Shown here one piece after another: positions 8,761 through 19,428 of a DNA stretch of 64,000 nucleotides (position 1 is the first letter of the stretch; each line of letters opens with the position of its first letter). A model generated the notes under the pieces. That model saw only the letters and a list, made by a program, of their open reading frames with translations, was not told the origin of the DNA and searched no databases. Where the stretch lies: the NCBI RefSeq assembly GCF_010993775.1, contig NZ_WOTO01000028.1, positions 46,701 through 110,700 of the forward strand. The letters run 5' to 3'. Made by a program: the position numbers and the translations under genes. Source of the DNA: Fodinicola feengrottensis (lineage in GTDB: Bacteria; Actinomycetota; Actinomycetes; Mycobacteriales; HKI-0501).

Positions 8761-9542
8761 CCCTATCTGAGCGGCGCGTTCCACCCCTCGTCGCGCGCAG
8801 GATCTTGCAGTAGAGATCGCGCAGCGCAGTGCCGGGTTCGACCCCGAGATCCCGGACCAGCCGACGCCGAGTCTCCCCATACGCGTCCACGGCCTCGGCC
8901 TGCCGACCGCACCGCCACAGCGCGTACATCAAGTGGGCGGTGAACCTCTCACGTGCCGGATAACCGGCCCGGAGCAGCCGAATCTCCGGAACGATCGCGG
9001 CCGGATCGCCATACCGCAGGTCCAGTTCGATGCGGTCTTCCAGCGCGACCAACCGGTATTCGGTCAGATATTCACGACGTACGGCCAATGCTGGACCAGG
9101 CAACGACCCGAACGGCACACCCCGCCAATAAGACAGCCCGGAAGCCAAAAGTCGCCGAGCCAGCTGCTCGTCGCCGGCCCGCCGGGCCTGGTGCCCCTCG
9201 GCGATCCGCCGCTCGAAACGCTCGGTATCCAGTAAATCCCACGAAACCCGCAGCTGGTAGCCACCTCGGGCTCGCTCGATGGCGGTCAGCGCGACACACG
9301 TCCGGTCCGAGGCACTGCCGGAGCCGATAGACGTACGTCGGCACCACCCGGGTCCCGCTGTTCGGCGGATCATCGCCCCACACCGCATGCAGCAGGGTGT
9401 CAGCCGTCAGGGTTTCGTTGGGTCGGCTGAGGAAAACTCCCAGCAACGCCTGCTGGCGGACCGGTCCGAGGTCGAGCGACAGTCCATCCCTGGTGACCTC
9501 CAGCGGTCCAAGTGCCCTGAATTCCAGTTGGTTCGCAGCCAT
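8684..9542 (-). CDS. SARP/AfsR-type transcriptional regulator (one frameshift)
   Basis: The ATG at 9542 follows AAAGGA by 9 bases. The N-terminal winged helix (LEFRALGPLEVTRDG, QQALLGVFLSRPNETLTAD, YVYRLRQCL) is followed, after a break near 9290, by a bacterial transcriptional activation domain with tetratricopeptide-like helices (LYWRG-like SYWRGVPFG, EDRIELDLRYGDPAAIVPE, LMYALWRCGRQAEAVDAY, ending LGVEPGTALRDLYCKIL). The repaired length is about 286 residues, the small SARP type that activates secondary-metabolism genes. It lies 14 kb from the NRPS-PKS cluster, so a link is possible but unproven. The apparent stop inside the amidase gene suggests the real stop was lost to another indel. Confidence 0.75.
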
Positions 9543-9671
9543 GTCGATAGTCCTTTGGTCCCCCAGATGAACGCGCACCCGGGGGCGAAGTCACACCAGC
9601 TGGCGGCCGATGAAACCGCGCGCGTACGTGAGCGCCGGAGGTCGACTCCGGCGCGCACGTACGACGGGCGG

Positions 9672-11232
9672 TCAGGAGGCCACCGGCGCCGCGGTCTGTG
9701 CCGCGTTTTCGCTCTCCGGCGCGGCGGTTTCGGCGCGCTGGCCAGTGCGTACGACCACCACCGCGAGCGCCGCGAAGATCACCGCGGCGATGATTCCGCA
9801 AATGGTGACCCCGCTGGTGAAGGCGTCCTTGGCGGTCTGCAGCAACTGGTACGCCTGCGCTGCCGGCAGGTGCGCGCTGGCGGCCTGCGCGCCGGCCAAG
9901 GTCTCACGGGCGGCGGCTGGTACGCCGGTGAAGCCCGCGAGCTGCGTACGGTAGACAGCTGCGCTGATCGCGCCGAGCAGCGCGATCCCGAAGGCGCCGC
10001 CGAAGTAGTTGCTGGTCTCGGACATGGCCGCCGCCGAGCCGGCCCGCTCCGGGCGTACCGATCCAATGACCAGGCCGGTGCCGAGCGCGAACAGCGGGCC
10101 GGTGCCCAGCGCCAGTACGGTCACCGCCGCGATCGCCACTGGCAGCCCGCCAGTGGCGCTGACCTGCGTCAACAAGACGCAGCCCAGGACCGATATGAGC
10201 AGCCCACCGGCGATCGCGGTGCTCGGCAGCATCCGCCGGGTCAGCGCTGGGGCGAGCATCGTACCGACCGCCACTCCGATGCCCATCGGGGCGAAGAGCA
10301 GTGCCGACTCCAGCGGGGTGAAGCCCAGCACGCTCTGCAGATACTGGGTGACCAGCAGGCCGGTGCCGGCCATCGCGACGCCGGCGAAGACCAGCGAGAT
10401 GAGAACGGCGGTGAAGGCCCGGTTGGCGAACAGCCGCAGGTCCAGCAGCGGGGTCTCCAACACCAGTTGGCGGCGTACGAAGGCAACTGCGACAACCACG
10501 CCGGCAGCGATCGACAGCAGCGGTACGACGGGGTTGTGCGAGTCGCCGACGGTCAGCTGCTTCAGGCCGTACACCAGCAGCAACACCGCCGCCAACGACA
10601 GTCCGGCGCTGGCCAGGTCCACCCGGTTCCCGGTCGGATTGCTGAACTCGGGCAGCAGGAACGGGCCAGCCACCAGCAGGGCCACCATCACCGGCACCGC
10701 GACCAGGAACACCGAACCCCACCAGAAGTGCTGCAGCAGCGCACCGGCGAGCACCGGCCCGAGCGCCCCACCGGCGAACTGGCAGGTGCCCAGATCGCGA
10801 TCGCCCTGCCGCGCTGCGCCGGGTCGCGGAACATGTTGCCGATCAGCGCCAACGTCGACGGCGTCAGCGTCGCGCCGGCGATCCCCCCCAGCAGCAACCT
10901 CGCGACGATCAACATCAAGGGACTGACCGAAAACGCGGCGACCACCGACATCAGCGCGAACGCCGTTCCGCCGACGAACAGCAACTTGCGGCGGCCGATC
11001 CGGTCGCCCAGGGTGCCCATCGTGATGACGAAGCCGGCGACCATGAAGCCGTACCCGTCCGAAATCCACAGCTGTTCGATGCTGGTCGCCCCGAGGTCCG
11101 CGCTCAACCGCGGCAGCGCCAGGAACAGCGCGGTCATGTCCATCGCCACCAGTAGGGCCGGCAGCGCCAGCAACGTCAGCCCCAGCCCCATTCTCGCCGG
11201 CCGGCGACCTCGCTGTGCATCGTGTTCGGCAT
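9672..11232 (-). CDS. MFS drug:H+ antiporter, EmrB/QacA type (two frameshifts)
   Basis: The ATG at 11232 has GAGGAG upstream. The first residues MPNTMHSEVAGRR run into MGLGLTLLALPALLVAMD after a one-base shift near 11190. The family motif DGYGFMVAGFVITMGTLGDR with DRIGRRK follows. A second shift near 10785 lies before GGALGPVLAGALLQHFWW. The repaired protein is about 520 residues with about 14 hydrophobic segments, the DHA2 layout. It probably exports a hydrophobic compound. The start is 300 bp from the DGPF/ECF42 operon, divergently oriented, with no clear operator. Confidence 0.8.
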
Positions 11233-11534
11233 GTCCACTCCTCGTTCGCCTCGGATCGGTTCACCGGTTGGTCGCAGCCGTCGCGGGCTTCTTGACATCT
11301 GGATGAGAAGAAATTTCACCCGGCCGCGACCCGACCCTCGCAGCGGCACGTACGCAACGGAATGACCGATCCGGCAGCACGGTGTTGCGCGGAACACACC
11401 GCAAACAAGGCCACCGCCGTGCCAAGGTTCGAGTCGGAAAAAGTTCCGTCGACAATGTCAAGGACGGCCGGCGTGCTTCGACCAACCGCCGACGGATCCG
11501 CATCGGGATCCGCGGCGCACCACAAGGAGTGGAC

Positions 11535-11904
11535 ATGAAATTCCTGCTGATCATGCACATGAACCCGGCGGTCTGGGACGCGCTGACCGAGGACGAGCGG
11601 GCCGAGATCGGCAACGGGCACGGCGGTTTCATCGAGAAAATCACCGCTTCCGGCGAGATGATCACCACCCAGGGCCTCGCGGACCCGTCGCAGAGCGCGG
11701 TCGTACGGGTGCGGGGTGGCCAGCGGGTGGTCACCGACGGGCCGTATCTGGAGGCCAAGGAATACCTGGGCGGTTTCTACCTGATCGACTGCGAACCGTG
11801 AGCGTGCGCTGGAACTCGCGGCCGAGATCCCGGACGCCAAGGTCGACGGCCTCGGCGTGGAGGTCCGCCAGGTGATGTTCTCCGATGGGAACCTTGAGGT
11901 GTGA
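11535..11904 (+). CDS. DGPF / YCII-related protein (one frameshift)
   Basis: The ATG at 11535 follows AAGGAG. The sequence MKFLLIMHMNP, the EDERAEIGNGHGGFI region and VVTDGPYLEAKEYLGGFYLI (with a DGP motif) identify the DGPF family. A one-base shift near 11797 leads to ERALELAAEIPDAKVDG and the stop at 11902-11904. The repaired length is about 122 residues. These small proteins are the regular partners of ECF42 sigma factors and are encoded just upstream of them, as here. The stop overlaps the sigma start (GTGA), so they are coupled. Confidence 0.85.
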
Positions 11905-13131
11905 CCACTGATTCGACCGCCGAGGACCTGCTGCGCGAGTGTGCGCCGCGGGTCCTTGGTGCGCTCGTACGCCGGCATGGCCAGTTCGAGGAATGCGAGG
12001 ACGCGGTCCAGGAGGCGGTGCTCGCGGCCACCGTCCAATGGCCGGCCGAGGGCGTACCGACGAACCCGTACGGCTGGCTGATCACCGTCGCCTCCCGGCG
12101 GTTGATCGACCAGCAGCGCGCGCGAACACGCGCGGCGGGTACGGGAGAACGTGCTGGCCGCGCGGGTTCCGGAGGCGGTCGACGACACCGTGCCGGACAC
12201 CGACGACTCGCTGGTTCTGCTGTTCCTGTGCTGTCATCCGGCGCTCACCGCGGCCTCCCAGACAGCGCTCACGCTGCGGGCCGTCGGTGGGCTCACGACG
12301 GCCGAGATCGCCCAGGCCTTCCTGGTGCCCGAGGCCACCATGGCAGCCCGGATCAGCCGCGCCAAACAGCGCATCAAGGCAGCTGGGAGCCAGTTTTCAC
12401 CGGCCAGCCGCCGACGAGCTACCGGAGCGGTTGCAGGTGGTTCTGCAGGTGCTCTACCTGATTTTCAACGAGGGTTACACGGCCTCTTCCGGGACCGACC
12501 TGCATCGTGCCGACCTCGCCCGTGAGGCCATCCGGCTGACCCGGATGGTGCGCCGGCAGCTACCCGATGACGGCGAACTGGCCGGGCTGCTCGCACTGAT
12601 GTTGCTGACCGACTCCCGGCGAGCGGCCAGGACGGGACCCGGTGGTGACCTGATCCCGCTCGACGAGCAGGACCGGGCCCGCTGGGACCGCGAGCAGATC
12701 GCCGAGGGCACCGCACTGGTCACCCAGGCGTTGGCCGCGTCCGCCCTCGGGCCGTACCAACTGCAGGCCGCGCGATCGCCGCCGTACACGCGCAGGCTGC
12801 TCGCGCGCAGGGCACCGACTGGGCCCAGGTGCACTTGCTTTACAAGATCCTGGAGCGGATCGCACCGAACCCGATGGTCACCCTCAACCGCGCCATCGCG
12901 CTCGCCGAGACCCAGGGGCCGCCGGCCGGCCTCGCGCTGCTGTCCACATTGGACAGTGATGAGCGGATGGCGAACCACCACCGGCTGCATTCAGTACGCG
13001 CGCACCTGCTGGAAAAGGCCGGTGATCTGACGGGCGCTCGTACGAACTATCTGCTGGCCGCTCGCGGCACCGCCAGCATCACCGAGCGCCGCTTTCTCGA
13101 ATCCCGCGCGGCCCGCGTCTCAGGTCACTAA
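11901..13131 (+). CDS. ECF42-family RNA polymerase sigma factor (three frameshifts)
   Basis: The GTG at 11901 overlaps the DGPF stop. Region 2 is seen in LGALVRRHGQFEECEDAVQEAVLAA-type sequence and NPYGWLITVASRRLID. Region 4 reads LTLRAVGGLTTAEIAQAF and ATMAARISRAKQRIK. The long C-terminal extension of ECF42 follows, with VLQVLYLIFNEGYTAS, LTRMVRRQLPDDGELAGLLAL and MVTLNRAIALAET. The frame changes near 12145, 12400 and 12775. The repaired length is about 410 residues, as expected for this group, which lacks an anti-sigma factor and relies on its C-terminal domain. It is convergent with the following dehydrogenase gene. Confidence 0.85.
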
Positions 13132-13158
13132 TGGTCGGCCCCCTTTTTCGCGACCGCT

Positions 13159-14043
13159 TCAGGGCTGGATGTTTTCCAGGTCGTCGAGAAGGCTTGGGTG
13201 GGTTGGATTCCAGCCGAGCGCTTCACGGGGTGTGGGTGCTGGAAGACGGTTGGTCGGTCGCGAAAATCGGTCCGAGCGGGCCGAAAGTCTGCGTTGCCAC
13301 CGGTTCGACCGGCAGCCCGAGGCGACGGCCGATGACGGCGGCGATCTCGCGTACGGCGTCGCCTTCGTCGGCCACCGCGTGCCAAACCGTCCCGGCAGGT
13401 GCCTTTTCCAGGGCCAGCCGGAAAAGGACGGCCGCGTCGAGGGCGTGTACGGCCGGCCAGCGTTGGTCGCCGTCACCTGGGTAGCCGGACACTCCGGATC
13501 CGCGGGCGATGGTGGTCAGCAAGCCGGCGAATCCACCGTTGCCTTGGTTGTGGACCGTACGCGGCAAGCGTATGGCGGTGCTCCGGACTCCGCGCGAGGC
13601 GAGATCCAGGGCCGCCGCAACTGCGACTCCGCGACCGCCGACCGGCCCCTCGGTCGACGTTGGATCCGACTCAACGGAGGGGCGGCCAGGCACGTATGGC
13701 GTACCGGAAACCACGACGTACGGGCGGTCGCTCCCGACAAGTTCCGCACCCAAGGTAGCGATGGCGGCGCTCTCCTGGGCCACCGCCTGAGAGCGACCGC
13801 GTCCGCGCTGCTGAAATCGTTGGCAAACGCCAAGTGGATCACTCCATCTGCCTGACCAGCGCCGACGCGGAGAGTGTCCACGTCAGAGAGGCTTCCCCGC
13901 AGCGCCTTCGCGCCGACTGCCTCGACGGCTTTCGCGGACGACTCGGTACGAGCGAGGGCCAACACAGTGTGACCATTGGCCAAGAGCTCGGCGACGACAG
14001 CGGACCCGACCAGCCCGGTGCCGCCGGTGATAAATACGTGCAT
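13159..14043 (-). CDS. NAD(P)-dependent epimerase/dehydratase-like SDR (two frameshifts)
   Basis: The ATG at 14043 has GGGAGAG upstream. The N-terminal GGTGLVGSAVVAELL is the extended-SDR nucleotide motif, then VIHLAFANDF. Breaks near 13787 and 13240 join the middle part (ELVGSDRPYVVVSGT, STAIRLPRTVHNQGN, HALDAAVLFRLALEKAPAG) and the C-terminus EALGWNPTHPSLLDDL. The repaired length is about 294 residues. It is of the NAD-dependent epimerase/NmrA class; the substrate is unknown. It is divergent from a TetR gene across two palindromes, so that regulator very likely controls it. Confidence 0.75.
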
Positions 14044-14062
14044 AAGACTCTCCCGAAAAGTG

Positions 14063-14113
14063 ATGGGACTTCTATCCCATGACACTACCAGGCGATGGGA
14101 CAAGAGTCCCATC
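14063..14113. promoter_or_regulatory. Two TetR-type operators between SDR and TetR genes
   Basis: A perfect dyad GATGGGACAAGAGTCCCATC lies at 14094-14113, and a second, ATGGGA-CTTCTA-TCCCAT, at 14063-14080. Both lie in the 86-bp gap between the divergent starts. The shared half-site ATGGGA indicates one dimeric regulator, most simply the adjacent TetR. Confidence 0.65.
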
Positions 14114-14129
14114 GACTAGACTGAGGTCC

Positions 14130-14709
14130 ATGGCACGGTGGGAACCAGGGGCACGGGAACGGCTCGTTTTGGCTGCCGTGGAACTGTTCACCGAGCAGGG
14201 GTACGACGAAACCACGGTCGCGCAGATCGCCGAACGCGCCGGCGTCACGAAAAGCACTTTCTTCCGGCATTTTCCCGACAAACGCAAGCTTCTTTGCCGC
14301 CGGGCAGGAGACGCTCAGCCAACTGCTGACCGAGGGCATCGCCGGCGCGCCACCGGACGCCAGTCCGCTGGCAGCGGTCGCCGCCGGTCTCGTCCGCGCG
14401 TCGAGCGCGATGGGCCCGATGAACCGCGAACTCGGCCCGCGCCTGAAGGCGGCCATCGACGCCAACGCCGAGCTTCAGGAACGTGACGCTCTCAAAAGCG
14501 TCGGCCTCGCCGCCGCGATGACCGCCGCCCTGGTCGCCCGCGGCGTACCGGACCCGACCGCCCAGCTCGCCGGCGAACTGGGCGTACTCGCCTTCAAACG
14601 AGGCTTCACCGAGTGGTCCGGATCCGACCGACCCCCCGTCGACGAGCTCGCGCCGTACACGCTGAAGGCGCTCGACGACCTGCGAACCGCCACCGCCTCC
14701 CTAGGCTGA
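14130..14709 (+). CDS. TetR-family transcriptional regulator (one frameshift)
   Basis: The start is ATG at 14130, 16 bases past the palindromic operator. The helix-turn-helix reads ERLVLAAVELFTEQGY, then ETTVAQIAERAGVTKSTFF and RHFPDKRKLL. A one-base shift near 14293 leads into AAGQETLSQLLTEGI and a ligand-binding domain ending LAPYTLKALDDL. The repaired length is about 193 residues. It probably represses itself and the divergent dehydrogenase gene. The ligand is unknown. Confidence 0.85.
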
Positions 14710-14750
14710 CCGTCAGTCGTACCGTCCTGGAACGACGCCACAGCGGACCC

Positions 14751-16449
14751 TCAGGTGTCGTCGCCCTTCTCGCGCTTGGACGCTTCCGTGCGTTCGAGTT
14801 CGAGTGCGCGGCGATGCGCGCGCCGCACGTCGTCGCGCAACTGCCGTCCGGTTCCGGTGAGCACGAACTCCGCCGGTCGCCGTTTTGGTGCTGTCGCTGC
14901 GATCGCCTGCATGGCGGCGTCGAAGACATTGTCCATCGCGGCCCATTTGTCGTCGCCAGTCGGTGATCTGATCTCCAGGATGACGGAGCCCTCATCCTTC
15001 CTACGACCGCGGCTGCCGGTGTATCGCACCGTGTCCGTACGCCCGCCAAGTGCGCCCAGGCCCTCAAACAAGTCAGTCAATTCGTGGTAGGTCCGGGCCA
15101 GATCGGGGTCACGTCGGGTCCGTGGTGGCAGCTCGTTTCCGTCCAGATCGACGACATCGCGGCCCAACACCGCGGTCCGGCGCGCCGCTTCGGTGGGCGA
15201 CACATCCGGCACCGGCCACTCCCGCTTGGCAAGTTGCTGATTGTCGACGTTGGTCCGCTCACGCCACGCCCGAAGGCGAGCGGCGAGGGTGGCGGGGTCG
15301 TTTTCATTCGGTCGACAAGCTCAGGGACATCTTCGTCGCTCAGGTTCTCGTCGGGAGCCTTAAGCATCGATGCCCAGCGAAGTTTTCCCGCTGCCGAAGA
15401 CAAATCGGCGCCCTGCGTCATCGCGAGCAGCCACTGCCCTCGGCTGGTCGTCAGCATCCTCGGCGCGATGCCGGACCGACGATCGTGTACGACCGCGTTG
15501 AACAGCGGCGAAGTCGCCATCTGCCGCGGGTCTGGCTGGGGCGGCTGCTCGTCGCCTCGAAGCACTTGGCGGCGCCGCTCGACGATCGCGGTGGCCGACA
15601 TGTCCATCATCGTGTGCACCCAGCCGGACAGGTCGCCCAGAATCACCTTCCGGTCATCGTCCGGCAGCAGGGCGAACATTGCGGCGAAGTCCGTGCGCGC
15701 CAGAACTTTGGTCAACCCCTTGAGAAAGGAGATCGAGTATAGGGGGTCATCTCCGGCTGGTGTCGCGGCCAAATAGGACTGGATCAGCGTGATGATCCCA
15801 GCAGCTCCGGGCTTGCCTTGCGGCCGGCCATCCGGCGCACCAGTGCGGTGTCGACGGGCCGTACGTCCGCGATCGGCTGTGCACCGCCGGCCAGCAGATC
15901 GTAGAAATGCGGCACCGCACGCAGCGGAACACCAACGGTGACCTGCAGGTCGGGATGGAACCCGCCGCCTCCGGGCGGAGTCAACCAGTAGCCAGGCACT
16001 CCACCGGGCAGTTCAGTCGTGTGGAACCGCCGTCCCGCTGGCTGGTCGGCCAACTGCCCGATCAACAGCCGCATCGCCGCTTTCATCTGCCGCCATTCGG
16101 CCACGTCGACGACTCCGGGCGGATTGGTCACCAGCTCGATGTTGGACTCGCGAGCGCCGTTGTCCTCGGCCTGCAACTGAAAGTACGTTCGATAGACCAG
16201 TGGCGTACCTTTGCCGACCTTCCCGCCAGCACTGTCGGTGACCTGCCAGTTGGACTCCTCCAGCTCGACACCCACGTTGCGCTGGACCTGAAGCGGAGCC
16301 GCCTGGGAGCCGAACAGCGCAGACACCGCCGCATTGCCGGCTTGGCGCTGCAGACCCAGGATCCGCGCTGGTTGCGGCCGCTCTCGCCAGCCCCCGGCCG
16401 GCGGCCGGTCGTCGCCGCATTTGCGCTGGTCAGCTGCCCTGTCACGCAT
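14751..16449 (-). CDS. LQRQAGN-motif protein of unknown function (two frameshifts)
   Basis: Near residue 30 is ILGLQRQAGNAAVSALFG, the short motif found at the N-terminus of actinobacterial proteins linked to extracellular contractile injection systems and similar large secreted proteins. The rest is not a domain I recognise: a beta-rich part (VGVELEESNWQVTDSAGG, PLVYRTYFQLQ, ELPGGVPGYWLTPPGGGGF), then helices (GIITLIQSYLAATPAGDD, LTKVLARTDFAAMFALLPDD, SGWVHTMMDMSATAIVE), and a basic C-terminus. Breaks near 15795 and 15290 join three frames into about 566 residues. No injection-system genes are in the window, so the motif alone does not prove that link. It may be cotranscribed with the upstream MBL lipoprotein gene. 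Confidence 0.6.
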
Positions 16450-16602
16450 CGCTCGCTCGATTCGGTCGGAGGTTCACACCGCAGCGAGAGCGTCTCCCAT
16501 CTCCTTTGGGTCAGCTTAAGGTCGCGATTCTGACCCGTGTTACTTCCGGCCAACGGCCAACGCTTTTCGGGGTTGGGAATGAGTAGATGGTTCCGGCGGC
16601 TG

Positions 16603-17616
16603 TCAGGATCCGCAGCAGCAGTGCGCCTGGCCGGTCGGATGGGTGAGTTCGGTAGCGACGGCAGCGACGTTGCGTTGCGGCATGTTCGGGATCGACGCGA
16701 CCGACGGATAGCGCGGGTAACTGTGGTCCATCGCGGCCAATATTGACTGTTGTTCCGGCGTTGTGACGTTTACGCCACCTGGCGACGCCGGGGGCCGTCG
16801 CATTATGGACGAGTCCGCGTACCTGCTGAAGGTACGCGCGTTGGGCGGTGAGGAGCGTACGCGTGTCGGCCGGCGTGCCGTGGCCCGGATAGCACGTTTT
16901 CGCCTGCGAGAAATGCCGCTCAAGCTGGTCCAGGTTGGTCAGCCAGCCGCAGCTGTGTCCTTCGAGCAACGCTGGCGTTGCCTTGTTGCAGAGCAGATCG
17001 CCGCAGAACAGCGAACGGCTGACTGGCTCGTAGTAGGCGGTCGCGGATTCCGATTCGCCAGGTCCGAACTCCGCCGTCTGGAACGTGACACCGTCGACCT
17101 TGATCGTCGCGCCGGGGTCGAAGGTCCGGGTGGGTGGGATGACCTTGGCTGGATAGTCGGCGCCGAGTCCCTGGCGGGTTAGTGGATAGAACCCCAGCGG
17201 ATCGGTCCGCATGAGCTCGGCGGTCGCGTGGGAGGCATAGATCGGCGCTGCTGGATACGCGTCGCTAATAACGCCGGCTCCGCCGACGTGGTCAGGATGG
17301 GAGGGGAGTGGGTGAGGAGAATCGCCGAGACGCTCTTGCCGGTCTGCCGGATCCGCGCCAGCGCCTGCCGCGCATCGGACAGCGCGCGGCCGGTGTCGAC
17401 GACCACCAGTCCCTTGGGGGTATGCAACCAAAACACGTTCACCGAGCCCGGATTGGCGGACGCGTACTGGCCGACCGTCGCCGGCCCGGACGTTGACTTC
17501 ACCGACGGCTGAGCGTTCGTACGTGCACACCCCGCGACGGCCGTGCCGATCACAGCGGCGAGCAACACCCGACGCGAGATGGGGGCGTCGACCCGGCCGC
17601 GCGCGGGCTTGTTCAT
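16603..17616 (-). CDS. Metallo-beta-lactamase-fold lipoprotein hydrolase (two frameshifts)
   Basis: The ATG at 17616 follows AAAGGAG. A signal sequence (SRRVLLAAVIGTAVAGC) ends in a lipobox cysteine. The MBL fold shows LVVVDTGRALSDARQAL, then, across a break near 17305, THSHPDHVGGAGVI (the HxHxDH metal motif), LFCGDLLCNKATPALL and the metal histidine in TCYPGHGTP. A second break near 16775 leads to the C-terminus ending QAHCCCGS, an unusual run of three cysteines. The repaired length is about 338 residues. It is a surface-anchored hydrolase with an unknown substrate, divergent from a TetR gene 206 bp away. Confidence 0.75.
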
Positions 17617-17822
17617 TTAACACTCCTTTTGTTGTGCAAAACCGGGTTTAGATTGTCAGCCTTACCGTTGCGTATCAACGGCCAATAGTGGATTGCAGCG
17701 ATAACTGGAGCTGATGGATCGATGGGGTGACCACCGCCGCGCCGGCCAAAGGGAGTCGAGTCACTTTTTCACCTCTATTGTTTTTTACACCGAGTGACGT
17801 AGATCACCGGTAGCATACGACC

Positions 17823-18440
17823 ATGAACCAGACGCTGGGGCTGCGTGAGCGCAAGAAGCTGATGACTCGGCAGGCGATCCTGGACACCGCCGCCGAACTG
17901 TTCGCCGGGCGTGGCTACGACAACGTGACCGTTGCTGAGATCGCCGACGCGGTGAACATCTCGGCCAAGACATTGTTCGTTTACTTCCCGGCCAAGGACG
18001 ACCTGGTTTTCCACGGTGAAAACGAGATATGCGAGCGGCCGGTCGCGCGGGTGCGCGACCGGGCGGACGGCGAGACGCCACTGGACGCGATCGAGGCGCT
18101 GCTTCGCGCGGAGATGTCGGCCACGCCGTCCGTTGACGACTTGGAACGGCTGCGTGCGACCGTCCGCGACAGTGCCGTGCTGCAGGCCCGCATGCGGCTG
18201 ATGTGGGAGCGATTCGAGATCGCGCTGGCCCGGCAACTGGCAGCCGAAGCGGGCACCGACGAGCACGCTCCCCGGCCGCGGGTCATCGCTGCCCAGCTGA
18301 TCGCGATCTTCCGTTTGCTGGCCTCAGACGAGGTGCTCGGCTATCTGCGCGGCCGGCCGAAGTCCAGACGGCGCACCGCGTTCGCCGAGTGGCTCGACGT
18401 GTCGGTCGCCATGCTGCGCGACGGCATCGGCTCAACATAA
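17823..18440 (+). CDS. TetR-family transcriptional regulator
   Basis: An intact 205-residue protein. The helix-turn-helix reads ILDTAAELFAGRGYDN, VTVAEIADAVNISAKTLF and VYFPAKDDLVF, the form found in the MftR-like/TetR_C group. The ligand domain has ATVRDSAVLQARMRLMWERF and ends LDVSVAMLRDGIG. It is divergent from the MBL-fold lipoprotein gene, which is its most likely target. I found no clean palindrome in the intergenic region. Confidence 0.85.
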   Translation: MNQTLGLRERKKLMTRQAILDTAAELFAGRGYDNVTVAEIADAVNISAKTLFVYFPAKDDLVFHGENEICERPVARVRDRADGETPLDAIEALLRAEMSATPSVDDLERLRATVRDSAVLQARMRLMWERFEIALARQLAAEAGTDEHAPRPRVIAAQLIAIFRLLASDEVLGYLRGRPKSRRRTAFAEWLDVSVAMLRDGIGST

Positions 18441-18578
18441 ACGGCGCCGTTCTTCGGCGTGCGCCCGAGAGTCATTTTCGGCTCAGGCCGAAAACCGTTG
18501 ACGCCTCGACACGGATCGGGAAACACTCCCGCAAGACGAGCCGTCAAGATCAAGGTCTGCCGACACAGAAGGAAAGTT

Positions 18579-18975
18579 ATGAACAGAGGCGCGAAAATTT
18601 TTGCTGTCTTGACCATCCTGCTCGCAGCCGTTTTCGCCAGCGGCGCTCCGGCCGCAGCGGAAACCGGACTTCACTGCAACCAGAATGTCTGTTTCGACGT
18701 ACACGGCAAGAAGTTGAATGTATCAGGCGTGGACGGATATTATTCCAACAAGAATTACAGCATCCATTGTGGATTTATGATCCTGTTCGTGAACGGGAAA
18801 GCAGAGCTACCAGTCCAACGAACTCTGCACGGTCCCGTACGGATGGGGACCGAAACCGATGCACGTAAACATCAACCGCAATTTCGCGAACGGCACTCAG
18901 ATCTGCGCCGAAATTCGCGGAACACAGGGCCACAAGAACCTCAACGGCCACCCGTGCATCACGGTGCATTCGTAA
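18579..18975 (+). CDS. Small secreted cysteine-rich protein (one frameshift)
   Basis: The ATG at 18579 follows GAAGGAAAG. A signal peptide MNRGAKIFAVLTILLAAVFA ends at an AAAE-type site near residue 28. The mature part has GLHCNQNVCFDVHGKKLNV, YYSNKNYSIHC, then after a one-base shift near 18805 SYQSNELCTVPYGWGPKP and the ending GTQICAEIRGTQ, HPCITVHS. Six cysteines suggest three disulfides. The repaired length is about 131 residues. I do not recognise the family. The C-terminal frame was found by translating the third frame; it restores two cysteines and a stop at 18973-18975. Confidence 0.6.
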
Positions 18976-18986
18976 CGTAAGCGGGC

Positions 18987-19402
18987 TCAGAACTGGTGGC
19001 CGTCGAGGTAGGTCCACTGGCCCTTTTCTCGTACGAACCGGCTAACCTCGTGCATCACGCCGGGTGAGCCGTCGGGTGTCCGGTAGTACGCGCGGAACTC
19101 CACTGTGCCGTCGACATGCAACAGCCCTCCACCTGTGGTGGCGACTATTTCGAGCCGCTCCCAGCGCGGCCCCTGCTGCAGGTCCAGCGCTTTCGGCCGG
19201 GTCGTCGGGTGCCAGCTGCGCAGCAGATAGGCCGCGTCACCCATGGCGAAAGCGCAGTAGTAGCGCGAGCGCATCAGGGCCTCCGCGGTCGCGGCAGGCA
19301 GGAGAGGTGCCGGCATGCGCGGGGCACACAACACTCGTCGTACGGTGGCATGCCGCCGCACGGGCATCGCCGCGGCGAGCGGGTCTTGGGGCGAGACGAC
19401 AT
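18987..19402 (-). CDS. YchJ-like UPF0225 protein (one frameshift)
   Basis: The ATG at 19402 begins MSSRPKTRSPRRCPCGGMPP with a YDECC motif, the N-terminal metal-binding CPCG of the YchJ family. A break near 19317 leads to APLLPAATAEALMRSRYYCA, AYLLRSWHPTTRP and the C-terminal beta sheet (HEVSRFVREKGQWTYLDG). The repaired length is about 138 residues, typical for the family, which has an NTF2-like fold and no settled function. It is encoded 26 bp downstream of the quinone-oxidoreductase gene on the same strand and may be cotranscribed with it. Confidence 0.75.
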
Positions 19403-19428
19403 GACCGCCATTCTCCGCCCTCATCGAT

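Noticed and set aside
9279..11306. A 675-codon + strand frame opposite the MFS gene
   Set aside because: The composition is dominated by Arg, Gln, Gly and Ala without motifs; the minus strand encodes a recognisable DHA2 transporter.
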